From assembly GCA_903772945.1 (NCBI GenBank), contig CAICTM010000533.1, positions 1 through 61,262 on the forward strand: a stretch of DNA of 61,262 nucleotides. Direction: 5' to 3'. Below, piece after piece: positions 51,744 through 61,262 of this stretch. The first letter of the stretch is position 1. Each line of letters opens with the position of its first letter. A program made the translations under genes and the position numbers. This stretch comes from Seminavis robusta (taxonomy: Eukaryota > Bacillariophyta > Bacillariophyceae > Naviculales > Naviculaceae). Below the pieces are notes generated by a model. It did no database searches and was not told where the DNA came from. It saw only the letters and a list, made by a program, of their open reading frames with translations.

Positions 51744-52958
51744 ATGGATCCTGCAGGTTTCAGATATGGAAGCCCCTCTGAGGGATCAGACTCTGACGAA
51801 ATCTCTGCTCTCACCGAACCTACATTCACTAGCACTTACAACATCATCAACGACAACAAACTACCTGCACAACAGGCAGAGACTGAGAAATACTCTGGCT
51901 GCAGTGACCCGGGCAACGAGGCATACTCTGGCTGTAATGACTTGGGCAATGAGGCAGACGTCGAGGCATACTCTGGCTGTAGTAGTGACACCAGTATTGG
52001 TAGTGATGATGATGATGATGATGATGATTACGACGATGATGGATTCACAGAAGACCACAACCAGGAAGATTCAACAAAGGAAGTGTCACCCAACCAAGCC
52101 ACAGGACGCAACAATGGCCCCACGATGAATGAGCTTGCTGCAGATCTTTGTGGGCAATACAACCCCTCCAGAATGGAACTGACAAAAGAAGAGCATCAAT
52201 GGGCTGTTGCTGTCAAGAACGCCATTGAAAAAATCCCCGATCTTGATAATTTGACGGATTTTATGTATGCTCAGATAGCCATTGTTTCTAAAGGCAATGT
52301 TGACGATGCTGTTGTGAGGGCGTTCAAACTTCAAGAGCATAAGAAAGACAATGAAATAATGGACACGCTGGATGATGCACTGAGGAATTTGCCAAAAGAA
52401 GCCAACTTCCTCTCTATTGACTACAATCTCCAATCTGGTGGCTACATACTTGCTCTCGATGCTGCAAAGACCGATGTTGCCATCTGGAGGAATCCTGATG
52501 AGACATGCTACTACTATCGTCGGGCTTTCTATGCCTTCCAAATGGCACATTGTGATTTGGAGGCACTCAGGGTTGGCCTTACTGTGCTTTGTGAATGTGA
52601 GGGGTACCAGCTGATCAAATCAAAACAATTGGGCTCGACTGCATTTCGATCCATGTGGAGCGGTGTGCATGCATATCCAAGAAATTTTACTCAAGTCAAA
52701 TTCTTCAATCCTCCTCCAATCTTCAAAATGATGGTGTCAATGGTAAAATTGGTGTTGCCAAGAGAAGTTTCATCTACCTTCCAGGTTTGTCCCAGATGTC
52801 CATTGGGAAGACTGGACCAGCTGTACTCCATTCCAACCCCTGAAATAGCAAGAGCAAGGTTGCAGGAACGAATGAAAGGGCTTCTAGAGAAACGATATGC
52901 CAATGAGGTCAACTTCAGTCTCGATGACCGTGCTCCTCCTCAGAAGGAGCAGACCTGA
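51744..52958 (+). CDS. Sec14/CRAL-TRIO-like protein, copy 1
   Basis: 404 residues from ATG 51744 (MDPAGFRYG), chosen because the paralogue at 53998 starts with the matching MEPDG; the frame is open upstream to 51591. An acidic, Asp/Ser-rich N-terminus (residues 1-125, with SGC repeats and an Asp tract) is followed by a conserved core. The core holds an N-terminal helical part (NVDDAVVRAFKLQEHKKDNE, like the CRAL-TRIO N-terminal helices) and a lipid-binding-like C-part (YPRNFTQVKFFNPPPIFKMM then VSMVKLVLP). That part matches the Sec14 pattern (YP.....v.NPP.iF...w..vKp.L). Sec14-like proteins carry phosphoinositides or other hydrophobic ligands between membranes. The C-terminus has a short basic helix (ARLQERMKGLLEKRY). 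Copy 2 lies downstream in the same orientation. Confidence 0.75.
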   Translation: MDPAGFRYGSPSEGSDSDEISALTEPTFTSTYNIINDNKLPAQQAETEKYSGCSDPGNEAYSGCNDLGNEADVEAYSGCSSDTSIGSDDDDDDDDYDDDGFTEDHNQEDSTKEVSPNQATGRNNGPTMNELAADLCGQYNPSRMELTKEEHQWAVAVKNAIEKIPDLDNLTDFMYAQIAIVSKGNVDDAVVRAFKLQEHKKDNEIMDTLDDALRNLPKEANFLSIDYNLQSGGYILALDAAKTDVAIWRNPDETCYYYRRAFYAFQMAHCDLEALRVGLTVLCECEGYQLIKSKQLGSTAFRSMWSGVHAYPRNFTQVKFFNPPPIFKMMVSMVKLVLPREVSSTFQVCPRCPLGRLDQLYSIPTPEIARARLQERMKGLLEKRYANEVNFSLDDRAPPQKEQT

Positions 52959-53997
52959 TTTGCGGACAAAACTACTATTCTCATTAAAGCCCATCTTATT
53001 GACTGCTATTCCAATTGATTTTAAAATTTTAACTTGCCAGATGAAAATGTCTTTTTCAATAGTGATTCGATATTCGAAAAGGTCCACAGAAAGAAGCCCA
53101 TGGGAGTGTCTGGGAGGTTGCTCCACCATCTCGATCAAGTCGACGAGAACACTGGCTGTAGTATCCCTCCTTTTCCGGATAGAGAGGACATTGTGTGGTT
53201 TCCTCCATTCTGCATAAAGAATGCAGGTTACTATGCGGTTACGGGTGGCAATGCCCTTTTAGAGATCCACGGCCACTTGTTTTTTTAGAATAAGTAATAG
53301 TGTTGGATCTTCGGGGGTGGGAAATTTTAAGCAACACTGGTCCAGCTTGCCTTCAACGGCGCGCACGTCGTAGCTAGCTAGTAGGAAAATCTCTTGCCTC
53401 TGCTGTCTGCCAGCTTTCAGTAGATCACCACATGGGCCTTGGCCATCAGGATCCATGGACTTCGGAGATATGAAAGCGGCAGGTCCTCCGTTTGAGTGTG
53501 CCGTCTGGAGCTCCATTAGTGCTGCCCCCCGCCCCCTTCCGAGCGAAAATTATCCCACGGACCTACTCTACCCGTACTCTCTACTAGCTAGCTAGGTAGA
53601 GGCTAGCTAGCTACTCAGAGTAGTCCTGAATTTAGAGGCTGGCCCTCTCCTGGCTTCTTCAGATTGATGACGATCCCTCACTGAGAAGTGAAATATGGAT
53701 GGTGCACCTGGTCACGGTTTGTTTGTTCTCACTGTCTACATTATTTGATATTTGGGGAGATGAGAAGTTTCATAGCGATAATTATTATGGGAATTCTCCA
53801 TCCCCTGCAGAACGGACCCCAAAAATGGTGACATGCGTTTACCGGTACCGGTACGATGACAGGTTCCTGGTACAGTACGCTACCGGTGGTACATTCCATG
53901 ATCAACTGGCCAACTCACACTGCCAAAACCTCAAAGCCACATCGAAACGTCCCAAAGAGTAGTCCAAGCATCAATTCGTATCACAGGATAACCCACC
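52959..53997. other. Spacer between tandem Sec14-like paralogues
   Basis: No gene is called. The first ~130 bp (to about 53092, GGTCCAC) is homologous to the 3' flank of copy 2 (about 55120-55230), so the duplication includes downstream DNA. (CTAG)n runs lie at about 53373-53381 and 53582-53612. A frame at 53034-53288 lacks an ATG and family features. Confidence 0.45.
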
Positions 53998-55077
53998 ATG
54001 GAGCCCGACGGTCTGCTCCTAGGCCGCCGAAGCGCTTCCGCAACCACCAACTTGGACGCCAACAATGAAGACACAGCTGGCAGCCTCGTCTTCCACAACA
54101 GCTTGGAAATGGCATCAGAAACAGAAAGCTTCGTTGCTGTAGAGAATGCCCTCCCTGAAGAAGCAGAATACGCTGACAATGAGGAGGAATCGGACACTGA
54201 TGAGAGTGGTAATGATGACGATGACGACGACAATGATGATCCAACAATGGACCAACTGGCTGCGGATCTATGTGGCCAATACGACACCTCCAGAATGGAG
54301 TTGACGCAGGAAGAGCATCAGTGGGCTGTTGCTGTCAAAACTGCCATTGAAAAAATCCCAGATCTTGATAATTTGACAGATTTTATGTATGCTCAAATAG
54401 CCATTGTTTCTAAAGGCAATGTTGATGATGCCGTGGCCAGGGCGTTCAAACTTCAAGAGCATAAGAAAGACAATGAAATATTGGACACATTGGACGATGC
54501 ACTGAGGAATTTGCCAAAAGATGCAAGCTTCCTCTCTATTGACTACAATCTCCAATCTGGTGGCTACATAGTTGCCATGGATGCTGCAGAGTCCAATGGG
54601 GCAATATGGAGGAATCCAGATGAGACATGCTACTACAACCGTAGGCAATTCTATGCCGCCCACATGGCACATTGTGATTTGGAGGCACTCAGGGTTGGCT
54701 TTACTGTTCTTGTTGAATGCGAGGGGTACCAGCTGGACAAATCAAAACGATTGGGCTTGAGTGCATTTCGATCCATTTGGAACTGTGCACATGCATATCC
54801 CAGAAATCTGACTCAAGTCAAATTCTTCAATGCTCCTCGACTCTTCAAGATGATGGTGTCAATGGCAAAATCAACATTGCCAAGAGAAGTCACATCTGCC
54901 TTCCAACTTTGTGCCAAATGCCCGTTGGGAAGACTGGACCAGCTGTACTCCATCCCCACCCCTGAAATAGCTGCAGCAAGGTTGCAGGAGCGAATGAAAG
55001 GGTTTCTAGAGAAACGATATGCCAATGAGGCCAACTTCAGTCTGGATAACCATGCTCCATTTATGGAAGAACCTTGA
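53998..55077 (+). CDS. Sec14/CRAL-TRIO-like protein, copy 2
   Basis: 359 residues, one exon, starting MEPDGLLLGRRS. The core (from about residue 80) is very close to copy 1: MDQLAADLCGQYDTSRMELT, the helical YAQIAIVSKGNVDDAVARAF and the lipid-pocket-like YPRNLTQVKFFNAPRLFKMM. One change stands out: the NPPPIF of copy 1 reads NAPRLF here, in the segment that in Sec14 lies next to the ligand pocket. Its acidic N-terminus is shorter and different in detail. Copy 1 is 2.25 kb upstream in the same orientation and shares 3' flanking DNA, so this is a local tandem duplication. Expression and ligand specificity may have diverged. Confidence 0.75.
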   Translation: MEPDGLLLGRRSASATTNLDANNEDTAGSLVFHNSLEMASETESFVAVENALPEEAEYADNEEESDTDESGNDDDDDDNDDPTMDQLAADLCGQYDTSRMELTQEEHQWAVAVKTAIEKIPDLDNLTDFMYAQIAIVSKGNVDDAVARAFKLQEHKKDNEILDTLDDALRNLPKDASFLSIDYNLQSGGYIVAMDAAESNGAIWRNPDETCYYNRRQFYAAHMAHCDLEALRVGFTVLVECEGYQLDKSKRLGLSAFRSIWNCAHAYPRNLTQVKFFNAPRLFKMMVSMAKSTLPREVTSAFQLCAKCPLGRLDQLYSIPTPEIAAARLQERMKGFLEKRYANEANFSLDNHAPFMEEP

Positions 55078-55890
55078 GTTCTGGAGAAGTATACTATCTT
55101 GTCTAACCCAATCCTACAAATTTACTGCAGCTTGACTGCTATTCCACAAAGTTTAAAAAATATTAGCTAGCTAGCCAGATGAAGATGTCTTCCTCTCCTT
55201 CAATAGAGTGTCCCAATTCGAAACGGTCCACGATAGTTGCTGGGGCTCGAGCCTGACAGCCAAGAGTGAGCAGACCAACGAAAGGACGAGGAAAGGATTG
55301 CAACGAAGGAGGCCGGGGAATTGGGGAGAGGACAAAGACTACTAGTAGGGATAGGAGATCCAGAGTGCCACGATCATTTCCAAAACTGGGAGCTCAATGC
55401 TGGGAGCAGGATTATGAACCACAGAGGCGCATTGTAGCTGATGGAAACAAAAGAGCGAACCACAGAGAGGGCCTGGACCACTTCTTTGCCAAAAACTGGG
55501 AGCAATGTTGGAGAGCAGCTTTAGCTTCAGCAGCAAAGAGACCATCAGCAGAAACAACACAGGGGGTGAAGTGTCAGTGTTGTGATTGCACTGAGCCAGG
55601 TACTTGGTCTTGTTTCCTGCTATTGCATTCCTTAGGGCCGGCAAGTGTACAGTGCTCTCGTACCGCTACAGCCCGTCAAAAGAAGCACGGCGAGAGACGT
55701 TGATTGGGTCAGGCTGCAGGACACACAGCAGGAAACTCGAGACTCGACTCTGCGTGCGGGAAACGCGAAAGATACCCCAAGCCTCCAATCATCTCGCATT
55801 TGTCAGGCTGACCGAAAGCCTGGTTGCTGACTGACAGTAGACAGTATTACTTGTTTCTGTCTCAAATACCAGCAACGAGTGCAGCCAACC
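55078..55890. other. Intergenic stretch, no gene seen
   Basis: The first ~150 bp matches the 3' flank of copy 1 of the Sec14-like pair. A frame at 55266-55703 (plus) is Arg/Gly-rich and holds two similar words (CCAAAACTGGGAGC at 55381 and CCAAAAACTGGGAGC at 55490) but no domain I recognise, so it is not called. Confidence 0.4.
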
Positions 55891-57398
55891 ATGGCAACGA
55901 CACCAACGACTGCTCGAGGATGGACTTCACTGTTGAAATTTGGCCACGATTCCAGATGCGGTTTGACACCGCAAAAACGGAGAGCCAGCGTCATTGGTTG
56001 CTTGCTTTTCGGCACCACTTGCTGCTATCTTGGATCCGAGCGCATTTCGAAAATACCTCCTGACTCTGTAGCCAGAAGACAATCCACAAGGATCATCGCT
56101 AATTCCAACGGTGCCGGTATCAGTTCTACCAAGCTTCCTGCCGGACTGCTCCCGACACCTCTCTTTTCGGAACACTTCATCCAGCTTGACCATGAGAACG
56201 ACAACGACCATGTCAATGCCACCCTTCCACCACTGGATACGCTCGTCTCAAGATCTATATCCACCAACCCTGCACAAATTGTCAAGAATGTCGACTTTCT
56301 CTTGGACTTTGCCATTGTGGGCTTTGCCAAGTGCGGTACCACCACCTGGTAGAATGGCTTTTGCAACCACCCCACAACACGAATACCAGTAATCAAGATG
56401 ATTCCAGTGCTACCACGACCACTACAACTCTCCCCAAACTCATTCGACCACCCAGGCATGAACCGCTGTGGCTCCGAGATCAAAAACCGGCCAAGGCAGT
56501 GAGTGTCCTTTACCGTTATGCTCAAGCCGAACAAAAGCAACGACAAGAACGACTGCTCTTGCCACACCAAAAGGCACTCAAGGGATACAAGAATCCCAGT
56601 GATATCCAGTACGCGATCTACTCTCCAAGAATTGGCCCCACGCCAAACTCATTTGTCACAGTACGGCATCCCGTGCAATGGATTGCCTCCATTTACAATT
56701 ACTGCTACTACATGATTGAAAAGTCGGGACGGTTTCATGAGAAGTTGATCGCATCCGATCTGCTCTCGGCACCACGGGATGGTGAAACAGGAGCCACGTC
56801 GCATTTCGTATCGACCAGCAAGGCCGAGTTTCATGCCATTTTGGCCGCATTGGGCAAGACACCCTGAACAGCACGGCCGAATGGACCTTGTTGCGGCCGT
56901 GGCTGGATCCGTCATCTTTACAAAGGCATCCTCGCATGCCCCATCGGGTCTTTTTCATGGAAACACGACAATTGGTCCGAGTCAAAGAATAATACGACCC
57001 GATTGCAACAATTTGTGCAAGATTTGGAAGATTACCTGGGATTGCCACGCCACTATTTGGATCCCCGACCACTGCATACTATCCGACCCTATTCGCAAGA
57101 CATTACCACCAACCTGGACGACTATCGCATGGATATCTGTGCCCCACAATGGGCCCCCGTCTTGGACGAAATGACGAAGATTTTCACGGGTGGCATCACC
57201 TTGGTTGCGACGGTACTTGATCAAGAGCCCGGATGTTGTAGGTCGTCTCCCGAGTATTTGGAACAATTGTTGAAAGATTGGATGATCAATCCATGTGACA
57301 AAAATGTGCCGAATAACAATGATGAGAGACAAAAGAAAAAATGCCATTCTAGCCAAGAGGAAGCTGCGGGAGAAATCCCCGGGTCCTTGATTTTCTAA
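55891..57398 (+). pseudogene. Sulfotransferase gene with three frameshifts
   Basis: A type II membrane sulfotransferase can be read across three frames from ATG 55891. The PAPS 5'-phosphosulfate loop is FAIVGFAKCGTTT (ending about 56350), the 3'-phosphate motif is FVTVRHPVQWIASIYNY (about 56650-56700), and a downstream helical C-part includes LQQFVQDLEDYLGLPR and a paired-Cys segment. Breaks occur near 56350 (one base missing after ACCACC), near 56865 (one base missing around ACACCC, before a TGA) and near 56990 (one base too many or two missing at AAAGAATAAT). Conservation on both sides of every break is good, so the breaks are recent or are base-calling indels. The hydrophobic N-terminus (VIGCLLFGTTCCYLG) is the likely Golgi anchor. 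Carbohydrate sulfation is the expected role of the family; the substrate is unknown. Confidence 0.75.
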
Positions 57399-57601
57399 TG
57401 TTTGCATTTCAATCAGTTCAACTTCTGAATCCTTTGAGTCTGGCCCAACAGCTCATGACTGGCGTCGAATTGTTTCGCAATCACCATTATTGTCGATAAC
57501 CGGTTGTTGCTAGACAGACCACTCGTCTCGGCTGTTGCCGCGCGCTCTTTGGAGTATAGCCCCTCAAGACTGTTCTTTTGCAGTGGCAGAACTTTTTCTC
57601 T

Positions 57602-58945
57602 TCAATCTCCACAGACAAACCACGTATGGGCAAAAGACCAGACATGTTTCCCAGCCTTGCAAGTGTCGCATCCCTTGTATGTCGTACCAAACAACAGACC
57701 CAATGGCTCCTTGTGAGCAGCTGGAGTACAAGGGCTGCCATTGGGCAGTCCCGGAATGGTTATGGATTTGACTTGCAAGACACCGTCCGTTGGCGACACC
57801 AAAATGGCCCAAAACCCTGGTTCTCTCTGTCCAGCTCGATGTGGATAAGCCGCGACATGGTCTCGCACCGTTACTGTTCTGCTTTGATTATTGTTGGCAC
57901 TGGTGACCGTGGTGACCGTAGTGTTGTAGTCTTCCACGCGTTCGGCGTGATAGTGTCCGGCGAAATGATGGACCATGTCGTTACTGTCGGCAAATTGTGC
58001 CATGAGTCCCACGACTTCATCCACCGAGGGTGCCTGGTTTCGCAGCCGGTGTTTGCTCAAGGGAAAGTGACTATAGAATATTGTCGCATTGTGGTTTCCG
58101 CGCGACACTAAACTGGCTTGCAATCGTTCCAACTGTTGGGTGGCATTGTAGGTCCCATGATCATCGTAGGACTCCCAGTTGAATGCCGCATTGAAACTGA
58201 CCAACCGGACACCTCGAAAGACACTGTGAAACATGGATTGCCCGTATTGCGCTGTCGGCAAGATTTCATCGTGTACTTCTAGCCCCAACCGTTCCGACTG
58301 ACGATATGTTTCTCGCACAAACTCGGAGGATTGTCGATTGATGCGATCGGCAACGGCATCGCGCTGTCCGGCGGGTCTCACCCACGGATTGCCGGTGCCG
58401 TGAGCTGGATACCAATCGTGATTGCCAAAATTGGACACAAAAGGCATGTCGGCCTGGTAGAAGATGTCCCACAGGCTGCGAATTTCATCGAGGGGAGTTT
58501 GGCATTGCCAATTGTTGAAATTGTGTGCATCGTAGTCATTCAACACTGCCCCTCGGAGGTAGAATTCCCACAGCGTGGCCCCAAAACAGTTCCATAGGTG
58601 ACCCACATCACCACCGTGAATCACCAATTGCGGATCCACCGCAACGTGGCTATAATTGCCATCGTACGTGAGGTTGACGTGTCTCAAGTCTCGAATGTAC
58701 CGAACCACGTAGCGGGAACGATAAATGTCGTGTCCTCGAAAATGGGTTTCCAAGTCACTGAAGAAGATGATGGTAAAGGGATCCCCCAATTTGTATGGTG
58801 GTGAAGGAGTGTCCTTGTTGTTGGTAACATCGCTATCGTGATCAGGGGGTGATGCACGGAAGAACAAACCACAGGACGGCCGGATTGGCAGAAAGAGACA
58901 ACAGACTCCAAGGAACTTGATCCAATAACGGTACCCAGCTTTCAT
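57602..58945 (-). CDS. Secreted or lumenal metallophosphoesterase
   Basis: 447 residues, one exon. A signal peptide (MKAGYRYWIKFLGVCCLFLP.RPSCG) begins the protein. All calcineurin-like phosphoesterase motifs are present in order: FFSDLETH (metal Asp and His) at ~62, VIHGGDVGH at ~109, FGNHDW at ~170, FYSHFPLS (metal His) at ~285 and FAGHYHAE (GHxH) at ~331. This arrangement resembles extracellular purple-acid-phosphatase-like or nucleotidase-type enzymes that bind two metal ions. The C-terminus is Cys-bearing (CTPAAHKEP...KGCDTCKAGKHVW), suggesting disulfides outside the cytosol. Release of phosphate from organic esters is a natural guess for an alga, but the substrate is not determined by these motifs. 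It is convergent with the sulfotransferase gene, whose stop is 200 bp away. Confidence 0.88.
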   Translation of the reverse strand: MKAGYRYWIKFLGVCCLFLPIRPSCGLFFRASPPDHDSDVTNNKDTPSPPYKLGDPFTIIFFSDLETHFRGHDIYRSRYVVRYIRDLRHVNLTYDGNYSHVAVDPQLVIHGGDVGHLWNCFGATLWEFYLRGAVLNDYDAHNFNNWQCQTPLDEIRSLWDIFYQADMPFVSNFGNHDWYPAHGTGNPWVRPAGQRDAVADRINRQSSEFVRETYRQSERLGLEVHDEILPTAQYGQSMFHSVFRGVRLVSFNAAFNWESYDDHGTYNATQQLERLQASLVSRGNHNATIFYSHFPLSKHRLRNQAPSVDEVVGLMAQFADSNDMVHHFAGHYHAERVEDYNTTVTTVTSANNNQSRTVTVRDHVAAYPHRAGQREPGFWAILVSPTDGVLQVKSITIPGLPNGSPCTPAAHKEPLGLLFGTTYKGCDTCKAGKHVWSFAHTWFVCGD

Positions 58946-59405
58946 CGCTCAGCTCCAAGTTGCAGGTTCCCTGGTGTTGCGCTTAGCAGGGATGTGTTGT
59001 GTTTTGGCTCCTGGACAAAGTCACCACCGAATAGCATGCTCGTTGTTTGTGTTTGTGTTTTGTGGAACGAGTTTTGAGGTGATCCACGGGATGACATTGA
59101 GTCGTGGCTTTGGCGATCTTCACAGGGCGTCATGTTGACACTCACTGGATTGTGAGGGTGACCCAATCCTCTTGTGGGCAAGGATCCTCCTGCGCTTGGC
59201 AAACGCTAGCTAGCTAGAGAGATTGTCTTGATGGCGAGGTGAGGTACCACTGGGTCCCCCAATAATTTGTTTCCTCGTGAAGGATAGAGGCATCGCTGTA
59301 CCGCCATCTGCTCGGGCGGTCGCTCATCTCGATTTTTATCGTGTAAAGTTCAATAGTGATCCCACCAACCGCTTGAACAGCAACTGTTCGCTCCAAAAAA
59401 GCAGC
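58946..59405. other. Spacer between metallophosphoesterase and metzincin genes
   Basis: 460 nt; both neighbours are on the minus strand. A (GCTA)n run lies at about 59205-59217. No gene is recognised. Confidence 0.4.
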
Positions 59406-60407
59406 CTATGGGAGTTCTCTGATTATATCATCATCCCTGGAATTGGATCTCGAGAACCAGCATTCCAAGATTGCATCAAAGATGGGTTCGTACTTGTATC
59501 GGAAGATGCCAACTTTCCAAACAATGCCCAGTCCAAGATTGCATGTGGAAGTCATGAAATTGGATTGAGCATGCCAATCTGTGTAGGTATAGAGTTCCCC
59601 TGTGACCATGTCCCAGAACTTGAGATCAGGGTGTGCTATTGGGTCGTCAAATACCGAGAATTGTGGATACCTCAAGTTCAAACCACAGCTAAAATAAGAA
59701 ATACCCCTCGGTGCCGCTTCGTCTGTTTCGGCGGTATGTCGCAACCCAAACACATGACCCACTTCATGGCTTGCCACGTAGCCAAAGAAATTTTGTGAAC
59801 CAAGCGATCCCAAAGAACCTGTTGTGGCAAGGCCATCATTATCCCTTGTGAGAACAAATGCCGGCGCTTTGTACAGACAACACCCACCCAAGGGCACATC
59901 CACTGTGGCACACCCATTGGTGTTTCGCGCCAACTGGGGGACCACCAAAACATTGATGCGATGTACGTTCTTGATTGTTCGATCTTCTTGGCCAAAAGTG
60001 GATGCAAATCTGTCCAGGGCATCGGTGCACACCAGTTCTGGATTGGAATAGAAAGCGTCCTCAACCTCATAAATATCTCCCAGGTAAAAGTCTACCCGAC
60101 CTTCGTACCAAAAGTTCATCCAAGCTACTTGCACAGCAATCCGAGGTCGTGACATACTATATGCCTTGTAGGGTATGATGCCAAGGAAAGTCTTGTCTTC
60201 AAAAGTCCTGTAGAAATCCAGCGTGACATTGCCCTTGTACACACTGGGTTTGCTGTTACTACTGTACCTCAGGGATCGATTCTGGTCGTGTTGAGATACA
60301 AGCCGTTGCGTCGCCACACCGAAAATAGTCAGCAGCAGCAACAGCGTAAGACCGCAAAAGAGCTTGATTTGGAAGCTGTACCTGTACAACAAGCATCTCG
60401 CGGTCAT
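59406..60407 (-). CDS. Type II membrane metzincin-type zinc metalloprotease
   Basis: 333 residues, one exon. A hydrophobic anchor (LFCGLTLLLLLTIFGVAT, residues ~15-32) follows a short basic N-terminus, so the catalytic part is lumenal or extracellular. The zinc-binding motif VASHEVGHVFGLRHT at about residue 212 has the full HExxHxxGxxH of metzincins, and a Met-turn-like SNFMTS lies about 70 residues later, as expected. Before it are VLVVPQLARNTNGCA and PLGGCCLYKAPAFVLTRD, resembling the strand region above the active-site cleft. There is no obvious pro-domain Cys switch. Metzincins cut proteins outside the cytosol; the diatom relatives are of the gametolysin or pappalysin kind, but I cannot assign a subfamily. 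It is next to another secreted hydrolase. Confidence 0.85.
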   Translation of the reverse strand: MTARCLLYRYSFQIKLFCGLTLLLLLTIFGVATQRLVSQHDQNRSLRYSSNSKPSVYKGNVTLDFYRTFEDKTFLGIIPYKAYSMSRPRIAVQVAWMNFWYEGRVDFYLGDIYEVEDAFYSNPELVCTDALDRFASTFGQEDRTIKNVHRINVLVVPQLARNTNGCATVDVPLGGCCLYKAPAFVLTRDNDGLATTGSLGSLGSQNFFGYVASHEVGHVFGLRHTAETDEAAPRGISYFSCGLNLRYPQFSVFDDPIAHPDLKFWDMVTGELYTYTDWHAQSNFMTSTCNLGLGIVWKVGIFRYKYEPIFDAILECWFSRSNSRDDDIIRELP

Positions 60408-61024
60408 GCTGGATGCTTGCTACGGACGGTAGCCTGCCATTAAAAAATGTGTTTTTGGTTATCATGGAGTGACTTCATCTTGCTACTAATCCCACAACAG
60501 AGTAGCTAGAGCACCTTGACGGAGCACCTGCCTAATGAACTCCTGGTGTAGGAGGCTCCTTCCATGGAGCACCCCACTCCACCGAGCCTCATTTTTCTCG
60601 TCTTTTCTGGGATTGGGTTTCCAGAGACACTGAATCGTGCTTTCAGTATCTTTTGTTGGCGATTGATACCCAACCTACACCGCCCGTAAGCATTCCTTGT
60701 TGGAAGCACTTTGGAGATTGGAGCAGCTCGCTTGTCTAGCAGTTGAACTGTCGGCGGCGTCCTGTACTTATGCGTATCCACTAGCTTGGAGCACCTTCCG
60801 ACCAGTTGTATCAAGATTACAGAGGTTTTTAGAGCAGGGGAGTTATCTACGGAGGGTCATGCCACCGCCGTTCATCATCGCCATTGTGTTGCTTGGCCCT
60901 TGAGAAAGGAGTGTGTGAGCCGCCAAGGAAGGAACAAGTCTTTTCCAACAAGCACAGCAACAAATCCATCAACCAATACGGCAGAGGAACGGTAGCCATC
61001 AGACAAGAAGCAACCACGCAAACC
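60408..61024. other. Divergent promoter region, no gene seen
   Basis: 617 nt between the metzincin gene (minus) and a secreted protein gene (plus). The word GGAGCACCT/C recurs four times (about 60510-60800), partly on a CTCC..GGAG palindromic background. No motif was assigned. Confidence 0.35.
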
Positions 61025-61262
61025 ATGATCCGTCTGTTTCAGCTGTTACTGGCACTGCTGATTGCTACTGCTGCCACGGCATTTGATTTTGACAAGTGCA
61101 GTGCCTGCATCGGCAAGGGGTGTTGGTATTGCAACCGTGTGGGCAAGACCACCAGTTACGAATCCGGCGCTTGTACCTGCGATTTGGACGCATACAGGTA
61201 TGGCGATATTTGCAACGATATCAGTATGATCACCAGTGGTGAAACGTACGGACGACAAAAGT
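61025..61262 (+). CDS. Secreted Cys-rich protein, 5' end only (partial)
   Basis: ATG 61025 opens a frame that runs off the right edge. MIRLFQLLLALLIATAATAF is a clear signal peptide. The mature part begins with DFDKCSACIGKGCWYC, then CTCDLDAYRYGDICND: six Cys spaced like a PSI (plexin-semaphorin-integrin) module or a small disulfide-rich domain. The rest lies outside the window, and the whole could be a larger surface protein. The last base is mid-codon. Confidence 0.65.
   Translation, partial: MIRLFQLLLALLIATAATAFDFDKCSACIGKGCWYCNRVGKTTSYESGACTCDLDAYRYGDICNDISMITSGETYGRQK

Noticed and set aside
53034..53288. An 84-residue frame after the first Sec14-like gene
   Set aside because: No ATG start, and its first part overlaps duplicated 3'-flanking DNA; no domain recognised.
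55266..55703. A 145-residue Arg-rich frame
   Set aside because: No recognisable domain, odd composition and repeated words typical of intergenic DNA.

Overview
The window looks like nuclear DNA of a photosynthetic stramenopile, most likely a raphid pennate diatom. The clues are short (about 80-100 nt) GT-AG introns, bipartite plastid-type presequences with a Phe after the signal-peptide cleavage site, diatom-style membrane LRR proteins, ankyrin proteins with GCPW/TC units, and receptor-type nucleotide cyclases fused to cyclic-nucleotide phosphodiesterases. Seminavis robusta or a relative is my best guess, but I cannot prove the species. No rRNA, tRNA, CRISPR or prokaryotic operon structure was seen.

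Layout. 0-11 kb: the 3' end of an LRR gene, an organelle MnmG/GidA, a cytochrome b561-like membrane protein, an ankyrin-repeat protein, a foldback MITE-like element, and a type II membrane SGNH/PC-esterase-like protein. 11.5-15.3 kb: a two-TM receptor cyclase (ten exons, minus strand). 16.4-24.8 kb: a membrane LRR protein and a 1773-residue plastid-targeted, highly repetitive, probably disordered protein with a terminal TM and coiled coil. 24.8-28 kb: about 3 kb without a convincing gene. 28-33.3 kb: a receptor cyclase-phosphodiesterase fusion with 19 exons, including six micro-exons of 9-18 nt. 33.8-37.4 kb: a large TPR protein. 37.6-43.3 kb: a third cyclase/PDE-family protein in which both catalytic sites look degenerate, followed by an inverted, decayed fragment of itself. 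44.5-50.6 kb: a DUF1992 protein and a DDE transposase gene broken by one in-frame TAG. 51.7-55.1 kb: two Sec14/CRAL-TRIO-like paralogues in tandem. 55.9-61.3 kb: a frameshifted sulfotransferase, a metallophosphoesterase, a metzincin-type protease, and the 5' end of a secreted Cys-rich protein.

The most interesting part is the set of three class III cyclase-family genes within 32 kb (11.6-43.3 kb). The residues each has lost are different and partly complementary. The 28-33 kb gene keeps both metal-binding Asp residues but has Asp/Lys where the Asn/Arg pair should be. The 11.6-15.2 kb gene keeps Asn/Arg but has Gln for the first metal Asp. The 38-43 kb gene has the same Gln, has lost the Arg, and has also lost PDE metal ligands. 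This suggests a heteromeric cyclic-nucleotide signalling set made of an active PDE-bearing subunit, a partner subunit and a pseudoenzyme. The micro-exons in the 28-33 kb gene sit exactly on the catalytic loops, and skipping them would remove active-site residues in frame, so splicing could switch the activity.

Exon boundaries were worked out by hand from GT/AG sites, reading phase and protein-family conservation. All joins given as coordinates were checked to keep the reading frame. Functional calls rest on motif recognition without database searches.
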